A stretch of DNA of 64,000 nucleotides, taken from Anaerolineaceae bacterium. GTDB taxonomy: Bacteria > Chloroflexota > Anaerolineae > Aggregatilineales > Phototrophicaceae. Under the pieces are notes generated by a model. The model saw only the letters and a program-made list of their open reading frames with translations, did not search any database and was not told the DNA's origin. The stretch covers positions 1-64,000 of the forward strand of contig JACKCH010000011.1 of the NCBI GenBank assembly GCA_020634115.1, read 5' to 3'. The position numbers and the translations under genes are program-made. Below are positions 26,306 to 34,812 of this stretch, piece by piece. Numbering within the stretch: the stretch's first letter is position 1; each line of letters starts with the position of its first letter.

Positions 26306-28156
26306 ATGGATTCGCATTCTCTGCTGATTATGGTTGAACTCGCCATCGTGGTTGGCCTCGCGTCCTTTGTGCTGGCTGACCGGGTCGGCCTGCCGCCCAT
26401 TGTTCTCCTGCTGTTCGTCGGAATCCTGGTTGGGCCAGAGGTGCTGGGACTGGTAGACCCGGTTGCCCTGGGGGACGGCCTGCGGGTGATCGTCTCCATC
26501 GCGGTGGGCATCATCGTCTTTGAGGGCGGGATGCTGCTGGACTTACACGAAATGCGGGCGGCGTCTCCCCCTATCCGTAACCTGATGACGATTGGCGTCG
26601 CCGTCTCAGTAGCCGGTGGCACACTGGCGGCCTGGCTGATCGCCGGATTATCCCTACAACTGGCGCTGCTCTTCGGGGCGCTGATGTCCGTCACCGGGCC
26701 AACGGTGATTACCCCCCTGCTTAAACGCGCCAATGTGAATAACCGTTTACAGACCATCCTGCAAAGTGAAGCCGTCCTGGTGGATGCCATCGGCGCGGTG
26801 CTGGCGGTGGTGGTGCTGGAACTGATTATCGATTCGCCTACGCTGCCGCTGGCTGAAACCGTACGCGGCGTCTTTATCCGCCTGGGTGTGGGAACGCTCA
26901 TCGGTCTGGTCGGGGGGTATCTCCTGGTACTGCTGCTGCGCCAATTGCGCACCTCCCCCGCCGGAGTCGTGCGGCTGGCCGCGCTGGGCGGGGCGCTCTC
27001 CGTGTTCACAGTGGCAGAGATCATCGTACCGGAAGCGGGAATCGCGGCGGTGGCGCTGGCCGGTATCGTCCTGGGAAACGGGGACATCCCCTACCGCCAC
27101 CAGATCGAGAGTTTCAAGGGCGACCTGACCAACCTGGGGATCGCTATGCTCTTTATTTTGCTGGCGGCGCGGCTGCGCTTCGAGACGCTCTTTTCGTTTG
27201 GCCTGGGTGGTTGGGGTGGTATCCTGGCGGTGGTCGCTATGATGGTGCTGGTGCGCCCGGCCAGCGTATTCGCTTCAATGTTCGGCACCAGCGTCCCGCG
27301 CAAGGAACGGCTGTATATCGCCTCGCTCGGCCCGCGCGGTGTCGTAGCGGCATCGCTGGCCGCGTTTGCTGAGTTTGAACTCTCGGCGCACGGCTACGAA
27401 GGTGTTTCCGGCTTTGTGGGGCTGGTCTTTCTGACGATTATTGGCACGGTTGTTTTACAGGGACTATATGCAAGGCCGCTCGCACGCCGCCTGGGAGTAA
27501 TCAATATGCACATATTAATTATCAGCGCCGATGCGATTGGCCGGGAACTGGCCCAGCGGCTGATCGGGAATGACGCCAGCGTCACCTTGATGGATACCGA
27601 CATTGTTCAGGTTGAAACCGCCCGACGCGCCGAACTCACCGCGATACAGGGCAACGGAACGGATACGGACGACCTCAAACGCGCTAATATCGAAAATACA
27701 TCGGTGTTTGTGGCAGCAACATCCAGCGACCGTACCAACCTGCTCGCCTGCCAAATCGCCATGCAGCGCTTCGAGATTAAGGACGTGGTGGCACGGGTAA
27801 ACAAGCCGGAAAACGTGGAAAACTTCACCTCGCTGGGGATTCGGGTGGTGAGTCCGGTGATCTCCACCGCGATTCTGCTGGATAACCTGGTGCGGCGTCC
27901 GGGGGCGCTGGAACTGCTCACCAGCCAATTGCCGGAGCAGCTCGTGATCGAAGCCGAACTCGTGAACCGCAAACTGGCCGGTAAATCACTGCGGGACTGG
28001 GGGCTGCAAAAGGATGTGCTGGTGGTACTGGTACGACGCGGTGACCAGCTTTTTGTACCACATGGCACCACCGTGATGCAGACCGGGGACATATTGACGC
28101 TCATCGCCAGCCCAGACGAAGCGGAACACTGCCGCACCCAGATTGAAACCGGTTGA
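26306..28156 (+). CDS. CPA1-type cation/proton antiporter with RCK domains
   Basis: A 616-residue protein. Residues 1-400 hold about twelve membrane helices of the NhaP (CPA1) fold. The discontinuous helix reads SVTGPTVITPLL, the SVTGPTV variant of the SATDPV motif. The usual ND pair is replaced by VLVDAIGAVL. Residues 405-530 are a TrkA-N Rossmann domain (MHILIISADAIGRELAQRL) and 530-616 a TrkA-C domain (AGKSLRDWGL, VLVRRGDQLFVPHG), which binds nucleotide or ligand and gates transport. It probably exchanges Na+ or K+ for protons across the cell membrane. A second antiporter of another family follows after 48 bases, presumably on one transcript. Confidence 0.9.
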   Translation: MDSHSLLIMVELAIVVGLASFVLADRVGLPPIVLLLFVGILVGPEVLGLVDPVALGDGLRVIVSIAVGIIVFEGGMLLDLHEMRAASPPIRNLMTIGVAVSVAGGTLAAWLIAGLSLQLALLFGALMSVTGPTVITPLLKRANVNNRLQTILQSEAVLVDAIGAVLAVVVLELIIDSPTLPLAETVRGVFIRLGVGTLIGLVGGYLLVLLLRQLRTSPAGVVRLAALGGALSVFTVAEIIVPEAGIAAVALAGIVLGNGDIPYRHQIESFKGDLTNLGIAMLFILLAARLRFETLFSFGLGGWGGILAVVAMMVLVRPASVFASMFGTSVPRKERLYIASLGPRGVVAASLAAFAEFELSAHGYEGVSGFVGLVFLTIIGTVVLQGLYARPLARRLGVINMHILIISADAIGRELAQRLIGNDASVTLMDTDIVQVETARRAELTAIQGNGTDTDDLKRANIENTSVFVAATSSDRTNLLACQIAMQRFEIKDVVARVNKPENVENFTSLGIRVVSPVISTAILLDNLVRRPGALELLTSQLPEQLVIEAELVNRKLAGKSLRDWGLQKDVLVVLVRRGDQLFVPHGTTVMQTGDILTLIASPDEAEHCRTQIETG

Positions 28157-28204
28157 TGTCCGCCCCGTTCAACGTGGTGTGATAAAACCATACGAGGCGC
28201 AAAG

Positions 28205-30130
28205 ATGCCATTACTCGCTATCCACACGGCCAGTTTTCTTTTTGTCGCGCTGGCAGCCCGTCAGATCGGGGTGTTCCTCTCGCGCTACAACCTGCCCTAT
28301 ATCAGCGGCTACCTGATCGCCGGAATCGTGGCCGGGCCGTTCATGCTGCACCTGCTTCCCGGCGAACTCACAGAAGAACTGCGCTTCCTGGATGAAATCG
28401 CGCTGGCCTTCATCGCTTTCGCCGCTGGGAGTGAACTGCATCTCAAAGCACTGCGCCGCCGTTGGAAAAGCATTGCCGCACACAGTCTGGCGCAGTTGAT
28501 TGCAATCTATGGACTTGGCGTAGTGGGCGTGTACCTGGTCTCCAGCCTGATTCCCTTCCTGCGTGACCTACCGGACGCGAGTCGTCTGGCCGCCGCACTG
28601 CTAATCGCCGCGATTCTGGTCGCCCGTTCCCCGTCGTCCGCGATTGCCATTGTCAACGAACTGCGGGCGCGCGGGCGTTTCACCCAGACCATGCTGGGCG
28701 TTACCGTTGTGATGGACGTGGTTGTGGTGCTGATCTTCGCCTTCAGTGCGGCGGTGGCCGATGTCCTGCTGACTGCCGAAGGGTTTAATCTGGGCGTGGT
28801 GGTGCTGCTGTTGCTGGAATTAGTGGCGTCCGTCCTGGTTGGCCTGCTGGTCGGGCGGCTGCTAGCGTTCATCCTCTCAACCCGCCTGGACAGCCGGTTA
28901 AAGATCATTTTCATCTTGCTAATCGGGTACGGCATTTTTCTATTCTCCGCCGCCCTGCGCGAATACACCCACGCCCATTTGCCGGTTGAAATCCTGCTGG
29001 AGCCGCTGCTGGTGTGTATGGTGGGCGGATTCATGATCGCCAATTTCAGCCGCTACCCGGACGAATTCACCAGCCTGATTGAGGAAGCCGGACCAACGGT
29101 CTATGTGGCGTTCTTCACGCTGATCGGCGTCACGCTCCGCCTGGATATTCTGGCGCAGACGGTGGGAATCGCCCTGCTCATTTTCGGCATCCGGCTGGCC
29201 GGGCTGGTCAGCGGGGCGCTGGCCGGGGGGATGGCGGCGCATGACCCGATACGCCACACCCAGATTGCCTGGATGGCCTATGTCACGCAGGCAGGAATCG
29301 GCCTGGGGCTGGCGCAGGAAGTGGCCGTCGAGTTCCCGCAGTTCGGGGAATCCTTCGTGACGCTCATCGTCTCCGTGATTGTCCTGAGTCAGTTGGTCGG
29401 CCCACCCCTGTTGAAAGCAGCTATCAAGCGGGTTGGCGAGGCGCACCTGCCGGATACCGGCGGGGCGGATGACGAGGTTCGGAATGCTGTGATTCTGGGG
29501 ATTGACGGGCAGGCACTTTCACTAGCGCAGCAGTTGACCGCCGCCAACTGGAAAGTCATGCTGGCGGATACCGATGAGGTGTGCATCAGCCGGGCTATTG
29601 CGCGAAACTTTGATACCCGCCTGCTGCCGGAGATCAGCCACCGGGCACTCTCTAAACTGCTCACGCCGCAGACCGACTCGCTGGTCATGATGCTGAACGA
29701 CGACGAGACGAACTGCCTAGCGTGTGAACTGGCCTATGAAAACTTTGGGATTTCCCGGCTGGTGGTGCGCCTGAACAACATTCAGGCCAACGCCGAACGC
29801 CTGAACGCTATCGGGGCGCTGGTGGTAGACCCGACTTCCGCGATGGTGCATCTGATGGAGCAGTTCGTCCGCACACCACAGACTACCGAACTGCTGCTCC
29901 ATCGGAATGACCGCTATGAAATCGTACAGATCACCGTCACGAGTCCCGACGTGGACGGCTTGCTTCTGCGGGATATTCATCTGCCGGGGGATGTGCTGGT
30001 GTTGAACATCCAGCGCGACGGCGAGTCCATCGTCCCGCACGGATATACCGTGCTGCGCGAACACGATGAAGTCACGCTGGTGGGCAACGCCGACGACCTG
30101 CAAAAGGCCACACTGCGGCTGGGGTATTAG
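28205..30130 (+). CDS. CPA2-type (KefB-like) cation/proton antiporter with RCK domains
   Basis: A 641-residue protein. The first 410 residues are a CPA2 transporter: YLIAGIVAGPFML, the FAAGSELHLKAL segment, and ARSPSSAIAIVNEL in the unwound helix, then MLGVTVVMDVVVVL. The C-terminus has a TrkA-N domain from about residue 425 (VILGIDGQALSLAQQLT) and TrkA-C (DVDGLLLRDIHLPGDVLV, HDEVTLVGN). Homologues such as KefB/KefC and related proteins export K+ or exchange it for protons. Together with the preceding CPA1 antiporter it gives two different cation/proton exchangers in tandem, each with its own nucleotide-sensing gate. Substrate ion cannot be fixed by sequence alone. Confidence 0.9.
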   Translation: MPLLAIHTASFLFVALAARQIGVFLSRYNLPYISGYLIAGIVAGPFMLHLLPGELTEELRFLDEIALAFIAFAAGSELHLKALRRRWKSIAAHSLAQLIAIYGLGVVGVYLVSSLIPFLRDLPDASRLAAALLIAAILVARSPSSAIAIVNELRARGRFTQTMLGVTVVMDVVVVLIFAFSAAVADVLLTAEGFNLGVVVLLLLELVASVLVGLLVGRLLAFILSTRLDSRLKIIFILLIGYGIFLFSAALREYTHAHLPVEILLEPLLVCMVGGFMIANFSRYPDEFTSLIEEAGPTVYVAFFTLIGVTLRLDILAQTVGIALLIFGIRLAGLVSGALAGGMAAHDPIRHTQIAWMAYVTQAGIGLGLAQEVAVEFPQFGESFVTLIVSVIVLSQLVGPPLLKAAIKRVGEAHLPDTGGADDEVRNAVILGIDGQALSLAQQLTAANWKVMLADTDEVCISRAIARNFDTRLLPEISHRALSKLLTPQTDSLVMMLNDDETNCLACELAYENFGISRLVVRLNNIQANAERLNAIGALVVDPTSAMVHLMEQFVRTPQTTELLLHRNDRYEIVQITVTSPDVDGLLLRDIHLPGDVLVLNIQRDGESIVPHGYTVLREHDEVTLVGNADDLQKATLRLGY

Positions 30131-30178
30131 AAGCCGTCTTATGCAGATTAAGAATTTGAGTATATACCGCCCTTATTA

Positions 30179-30280
30179 CCCTCACCCCCGGCACCTCTTC
30201 CTCAGGGCGAGGGGAAAAAACAGACTCTCCGCGTGCTAAGTCCTTCGCCCTGAGGGAGAAGAATTTAGGATGAGGGTTTA
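30179..30280. repeat. Intergenic repeat family B, copy 1
   Basis: About 100 bases with CCCTCACCCCCGG at one edge and GATGAGGGTTT at the other. It matches, in reverse complement, 46245-46345 almost base for base in its arms. It can fold on itself through CTTCCTCAGGGCGA / CGCCCTGAGGGAG. Confidence 0.8.
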
Positions 30281-30307
30281 GGCGAAACAACCGTTATAAG
30301 GCCAGGA

Positions 30308-30655
30308 TTACTGGATGCTGACCAGCACTTGCGCGCCGCGCCACAGCCCTTCCAGGTCGTAGTATAGCCGTTTGGTTTCCAGGAACAGGTGGACAACCAC
30401 GTTGCCGTAGTCCATCAGCACCCAGCCACTTTCAGCCGTACCTTCCACCGAAAACGGTAGTTTTTCATAGGTTTCTTTCACGCCGGTTCGGACATGATCC
30501 ACCAGGGCTTTTAACTGGCGGTCACTGTTACCGTTACAGATCACGAAGTAATCCGCGATGATTGCGTCGGGGCGCAGGTCAAGGAGAATGATGTTTTCCG
30601 CTTTTTTGTCATCCACTACATTGACGATGTAGCGTGCTAAATCCTGTGAGTCCAG
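30308..30655 (-). CDS. rsfS: Ribosome silencing factor RsfS, probable CTG start
   Basis: A 115-residue protein that binds ribosomal protein L14 and blocks 30S-50S joining in starvation. Conserved blocks are DDKKAENIILLDLR, DYFVICNGNSDRQLKAL, AESGWVLMDYGNVVVHLF and YYDLEGLW. A GTG at 30616 would give only 102 residues and drop the usual helix. Reading on upstream in frame gives DSQDLARYIVNVV, which matches the family N-terminus. That frame has no ATG, GTG or TTG but does have CTG at 30655, preceded by a perfect AGGAGG five bases earlier. I therefore place the start at the CTG. It is a stand-alone gene transcribed leftward. Family is sure; the non-standard start is an inference. Confidence 0.9.
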   Translation of the reverse strand: MDSQDLARYIVNVVDDKKAENIILLDLRPDAIIADYFVICNGNSDRQLKALVDHVRTGVKETYEKLPFSVEGTAESGWVLMDYGNVVVHLFLETKRLYYDLEGLWRGAQVLVSIQ

Positions 30656-30715
30656 AGAAGCCTCCTGTAGATAACAGAAAATGGGTGTCTACCTGGATTC
30701 TAGCACAATCCCGGT

Positions 30716-31537
30716 TCAAGGCAATGCCGCGCCGACTTCCACCAGGAAGCTTTGCAGGGCTTCAACCACCGTTTCAGGCTGTTCGTCCAGGGGTTGGTGA
30801 TTCACACCGGGGAGTTCGAACAGGCGGGCATTGCGTAGATGATAGGCTGCCAACCGTCCTTCCTGGGGTGGCACGGTGGTATCGTTCGCGCCGACCAGCA
30901 CTAGGGCGGGCTGCTCGATCTGGCGCAAGTCATGTTCCAGGTTTTCGCGGGCGATGCTAGCAATCGCGCCGGTAGCGGCCTGCCAGGTGGCCCGTTTGAA
31001 ATCCTCCTGAATGCGTTCGGCAGCGGCGGCGTTGACATAAGTCGGGACACTCAGCAGCGGTGCCAGCAGCACCGACTGCGCCAGCCACCAGAACGGCTTG
31101 GAACGCGCCAGCGCAAAACTACCAACATCCGTACCCACCAGCCGGTTAAGGTCGAACGAGAAGCGCCCGGTTATCACCGGGGAAAGCAATGCCAGTGCCC
31201 CCGCCAATTCGGGCCGCAGCAACGCCAGCTTGAGCGCCAGCATCCCGCCCATCGAATGCCCGATAATGGCCTGGGGACGAATGCCATGATCGTCGCAGAA
31301 GTCCATAACCAGAGCAGCGTGGGTATCCATGTCGAGCATGGGGTTATCGGGCAGCGGCGAATCGCCGAATCCCGCCAGGTCAACCGCCCAGAAACGCGCT
31401 TGAGTGTGCAAGGCATCGGTCAGGACATCCCACATCCGGCCTGAACTGGCCCAACCGTGCAGGAGCAGGACATCCGGCCCATATCCGGTGCGCCTATAAT
31501 GAAGTTGGATGCGTTGGGTTTCGTTCGTTAGAGACAT
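30716..31537 (-). CDS. Alpha/beta hydrolase
   Basis: A 273-residue enzyme starting at ATG 31537. The oxyanion loop is VLLLHGWASS, the nucleophile elbow is GHSMGG, the acid is probably the aspartate in VGANDTTVP and the base histidine in PGVNHQPLDE. The cap region between about 130 and 200 is moderately hydrophobic. Such proteins hydrolyse esters, lactones or C-C bonds; nothing specifies a substrate. A longer frame starts at 31606, but its first 23 residues do not look conserved. It lies between rsfS and a membrane protein gene, all leftward. Confidence 0.85.
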   Translation of the reverse strand: MSLTNETQRIQLHYRRTGYGPDVLLLHGWASSGRMWDVLTDALHTQARFWAVDLAGFGDSPLPDNPMLDMDTHAALVMDFCDDHGIRPQAIIGHSMGGMLALKLALLRPELAGALALLSPVITGRFSFDLNRLVGTDVGSFALARSKPFWWLAQSVLLAPLLSVPTYVNAAAAERIQEDFKRATWQAATGAIASIARENLEHDLRQIEQPALVLVGANDTTVPPQEGRLAAYHLRNARLFELPGVNHQPLDEQPETVVEALQSFLVEVGAALP

Positions 31538-31616
31538 GCGCACATTATAGCACGAGTTATTAGCGTCAACGGTAGTGTTTTTCCGCCCCTGTACCACAAG
31601 TTGCAAGCTGTTCAGT

Positions 31617-32087
31617 CTATGGGGTTGGATTACGCTCAGGCCGCATCATTCGCCGGTAAAGAATAGCCGCGACCAGCCCGACCAACACACCGCCAATCAG
31701 CGTGCTATCGCCCCAGACCAGCGCTTTGAGGTAGACCACTTGGAGCAGAATCAAGGCGGCTGTCCAGCGGGCTACCGGCAGCCGGGTCGTGAGCAGCGCA
31801 TACGTTAGGAACAGGGCGTGGCCGGAGATGATGGGCAGCGGCCAGAACGCGCGCAACAGGGACAGAATCACCAACGGCATATCCAGCCACCAGAGAACTC
31901 TCGGCCAGCGTGCCAGCCGGTCAAAGATAAAGGCTGTGAACGGGATAGCAATCGGGACAGAATACACCAAAATGGCGTCCCGCCGTTCCCCCGTGAACAG
32001 CAGAGCCGCCGCCAAGCCAAACAACATCGTGAGAATCACGGCAACGAGCAAAATCACCCACCCGCGAAACCAGATTGTATGATTCAT
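31617..32087 (-). CDS. Membrane protein, unknown function
   Basis: A 156-residue protein starting at ATG 32087; a GTG/ATG-like longer frame reaches 32120. It has about five membrane helices (ILLVAVILTMLFGLAAALL, ILVYSVPIAIPFTAF, then three more), with arginine-rich loops (ARWPRVLWW) on the cytoplasmic side. No family is recognised. The C-terminus (YRRMMRPERNPTP) is short and basic. It is divergent from the YdeI-like gene. Confidence 0.55.
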   Translation of the reverse strand: MNHTIWFRGWVILLVAVILTMLFGLAAALLFTGERRDAILVYSVPIAIPFTAFIFDRLARWPRVLWWLDMPLVILSLLRAFWPLPIISGHALFLTYALLTTRLPVARWTAALILLQVVYLKALVWGDSTLIGGVLVGLVAAILYRRMMRPERNPTP

Positions 32088-32263
32088 CGCCCGCGCACAA
32101 TCTTCCAATACCGTTGTCAAACAAAACGCGAATAGTGTACATCAAGTATCTGCTTGTTGGAAAAATTCATTACGTTTTCTTACTTCACTCGATCCGTCGT
32201 CTAAACGCTCAGTATTTTGGTATGATACATAGATACAACCTGCCCCAAATTGGAACGCAAAAA

Positions 32264-32611
32264 ATGAAATCTATAGGTGATGACTTACCCATTATGTCCT
32301 TCAAAACACGCGAGGACTTACGCACATGGTTAATGAACAATCACACAACGTCTGCTGGCATCTGGTTGCGTATCTACAAGAAGAGTGCCGAGATGCCATC
32401 AGTCACCTTTGAGGAAGTGCTCGACGAAGGTCTGTGTTTCGGCTGGAGTGAGAGTATGCGTCGCAAAGGCGGTGAACAGTCTTATCTACAGAAGTTCACA
32501 CCACGCCGAACCAAGGGCACGACATCGAAGCGTAATCTGGAACACATGGAGCGCCTCATCGCAGAGGGCAAAATGATGCCTGCTGGTTTGAAAGCCCTGG
32601 GTATAGAGTAG
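32264..32611 (+). CDS. YdeI/OmpD-associated-like protein
   Basis: A 115-residue soluble protein starting at ATG 32264. The family signature runs from FKTREDLRTWLMNNHTT, through GIWLRIYKKSAEMPSVTFEE and VLDEGLCFGWSES, to KFTPRRTKGTTSKRN. Members are small, often annotated as bacteriocin-protection or DUF1905-type proteins with no proven biochemistry. The ATG is preceded only by a weak purine-rich stretch; a longer frame exists upstream but its 60 extra residues are not family-like. It starts 176 bases from the divergent membrane gene. Confidence 0.8.
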   Translation: MKSIGDDLPIMSFKTREDLRTWLMNNHTTSAGIWLRIYKKSAEMPSVTFEEVLDEGLCFGWSESMRRKGGEQSYLQKFTPRRTKGTTSKRNLEHMERLIAEGKMMPAGLKALGIE

Positions 32612-32799
32612 TTATTTGGCAACTCACACCCTATGAACTTTCAATCGCCCTAGAGCATCACTGCGACTATTTTGACCTGCTCTGTTTCGTTTCAACACTT
32701 CTTCCTCAGGCGGGCACAGTCATAGAAAACCTGAGCTATTCAGAATTTATGTTCTATCTTATAATGCCGTTCACCGTTGAATAGTCGAGGGAAAGCACG

Positions 32800-33189
32800 A
32801 TGTCAAAAGCCAAAATCACCGCCAGCGCGCCGATTCTATTGGTGAAGGATGTCATCCAGTCAGCAGCCTACTTCGGCACGAAACTGGGCTTTACCGATCA
32901 GACTCTGTATGGCGAACCGACGAATTTTGCGATTATTCGGCGTGATGGCATCACGGTCATGCTGGCGCAAGCCGATGCCTCGAAAACACTGATTCCGCAT
33001 TGGAAAATCGTGGATAAGATGTGGAACATCTATTTCTGGGTAGATGATGCTGAAGCTATTTACGCAGAGTTCCAGGCGAGCGGCGCGATTATTGACTATA
33101 CACTCTACACGACACCCTGGGGCACGCGGGAATTTGGTGTGCAGGATTTAGACGATCACGACATCGCCTTCGGGCAAATTATCCGCTGA
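32800..33189 (+). CDS. VOC-family (glyoxalase/dioxygenase fold) protein
   Basis: A 129-residue single-domain protein. The two beta-alpha-beta-beta-beta halves are visible: the first through APILLVKDVIQSAAYFGTKLGF and GITVMLAQ, the second through NIYFWVDDAEAIYAEFQASGA and REFGVQDLDDHDIAFGQ. The glutamate of REFGV is a usual metal ligand. VOC proteins include glyoxalase I, antibiotic-binding proteins and dioxygenases; a binding or resistance role is typical for a lone 130-residue member, but no substrate can be named. Its end faces the nuo operon across a bidirectional terminator. Confidence 0.85.
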   Translation: MSKAKITASAPILLVKDVIQSAAYFGTKLGFTDQTLYGEPTNFAIIRRDGITVMLAQADASKTLIPHWKIVDKMWNIYFWVDDAEAIYAEFQASGAIIDYTLYTTPWGTREFGVQDLDDHDIAFGQIIR

Positions 33190-33235
33190 TGTTATGGTAA
33201 CGTCTCAGAAACGATCAAGGTGACTGCCCCGAATC

Positions 33236-33271
33236 AAAAACCGCGTCCCACACGAGACGCGGTTTGTTGTT
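33236..33271. terminator. Bidirectional terminator ending the nuo operon
   Basis: CCGCGTC and GACGCGG form a stem flanked by A5 and T-rich sequence, so it works on both strands. It lies between the VOC gene and the stop of nuoN. Confidence 0.85.
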
Positions 33272-33287
33272 AGTACGTACAGGGGTG

Positions 33288-34802
33288 CTACTTCACCAGC
33301 ATTTGTACCGCCAGCACCACCGTATCGCTCAGGTTGGTCGCGATCCAGGGGAAAATCCCCATCAGCAGTGTCCCGGTGAACGAGATGTAAATCGCCCAGT
33401 TGACGTAGCGGGTTGCGCCCGTCGCCGGGTCGCCGTCACCGTCCTTGAGGTACATATTCACGATAATCCGCACATAGTAGAATGCGCTGATGACGCTGGT
33501 CAGCACGCCGATAATCGCCACCGGCACCAACCCGGCATCCAGCGCCGACTTGAACACAAACCACTTGCCGATGAAGCCGCCGGTCAGCGGGATACCCGTC
33601 AGACTCAGCATAAACACCGTCATCATCGCGGCCAACGCCGGTTGGCTCTTCGCCAGCCCCACGAAGTTATCCACGCCGGTATCACTGCCATCGTCTTTCT
33701 CAATTGCCATCGCAATCCCGAACGCACCCAGATTGGTGAACATATAGGCCATCAGGTAGAGCAGCGCGGCGCGGGTCGCATCGTTGGCGACTCCGGCAGT
33801 CCCGGCGGCAGCGACGGCGATCATGATATATCCGGCGTGGGCGATAGACGAATACGCCAGCATCCGTTTCACATTGGTCTGCGAAATCGCCACGATGTTC
33901 CCCAGGATGAGGGTCGCAGCGGCGACAATCCAGAAGGTTTGCTGCCAGGCGGCAGCCGTCTGGCCGTCATGCAGCACGAAAGTGGGCAGCGCCACCACCA
34001 TAATCCGCAGCAGTCCGGCGAAACCACCGGCTTTCGCGCCCACGCTCATAAAGGCCGTGACCGGCGTCGGCGCGCCTTCATACACATCCGGCGTCCACAT
34101 GTGGAACGGGACGACGGCCACCTTGAAGCCCAGGCCGACCAGAATCAGCCCGGTTCCCAGCAGCAGCAGGAACACCTGCGAGCCGCCCGCAGCCACAATC
34201 CCATTGACCGCCGCGAAGATTTCCGGCAGATTGGTCGTCCCGGTTGCGCCATACACCATCGCCGCACCGTAGACGAAGAACGCCCCGGCGAACGCGCCCA
34301 GGATGAAATATTTCATGCCGCTCTCTTCCGACTTGAGGTCGGGAGCGCGGAAGGCCGCCATGATATACAGCGGAATACTCAGCAGTTCCAGTGAGATAAA
34401 CACCACCACCAGGTCGTTCGCGCTGCTCATGAACATCATCCCGGCGGCGCTCAGGAGCAGCAGCACGTAATACTCGCCGCGCTCGATCTTCGCCCGCTTC
34501 AGATAGTCCAGACTCAGCAACACGCCCAGAAAGGCCGTGATGAGGATGACGATATTCAGGAAGCCGGTGAACTGGTCAACGGCGAACATCCCCATGAACG
34601 CCGTCCCGGTCTCGTTAAAGACCGCCAGATTCAGGACGAAACTCACGGCGATACCGGCCAGCGCCAGCCATGCCGTGATTTCCTTGCGCTCTTTGGGAAC
34701 AAACAGGTCGAGCAATAGCAGCAGGCACGCCCCCAGTGCGAGACTGATCGCCGGAAGCGCCAGTCCCAGGTTGAGGTCCGCGATAGTCGGTACTTGAAAC
34801 AT
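33288..34802 (-). CDS. nuoN: NADH-quinone oxidoreductase subunit N
   Basis: A 504-residue, about 14-helix proton-pumping subunit of complex I. The antiporter-like core reads GFKVAVVPFHMWTPDVYEGA, with lysines in pumping positions, and YSSIAHAGYIMIAV at the discontinuous helix. Length equals the family. It is the last gene of the nuo operon, 10 bases after nuoM, and it precedes the terminator at 33236. No enlargement is seen in this subunit. Confidence 0.95.
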   Translation of the reverse strand: MFQVPTIADLNLGLALPAISLALGACLLLLLDLFVPKERKEITAWLALAGIAVSFVLNLAVFNETGTAFMGMFAVDQFTGFLNIVILITAFLGVLLSLDYLKRAKIERGEYYVLLLLSAAGMMFMSSANDLVVVFISLELLSIPLYIMAAFRAPDLKSEESGMKYFILGAFAGAFFVYGAAMVYGATGTTNLPEIFAAVNGIVAAGGSQVFLLLLGTGLILVGLGFKVAVVPFHMWTPDVYEGAPTPVTAFMSVGAKAGGFAGLLRIMVVALPTFVLHDGQTAAAWQQTFWIVAAATLILGNIVAISQTNVKRMLAYSSIAHAGYIMIAVAAAGTAGVANDATRAALLYLMAYMFTNLGAFGIAMAIEKDDGSDTGVDNFVGLAKSQPALAAMMTVFMLSLTGIPLTGGFIGKWFVFKSALDAGLVPVAIIGVLTSVISAFYYVRIIVNMYLKDGDGDPATGATRYVNWAIYISFTGTLLMGIFPWIATNLSDTVVLAVQMLVK

Positions 34803-34812
34803 CGTTTCCCCC

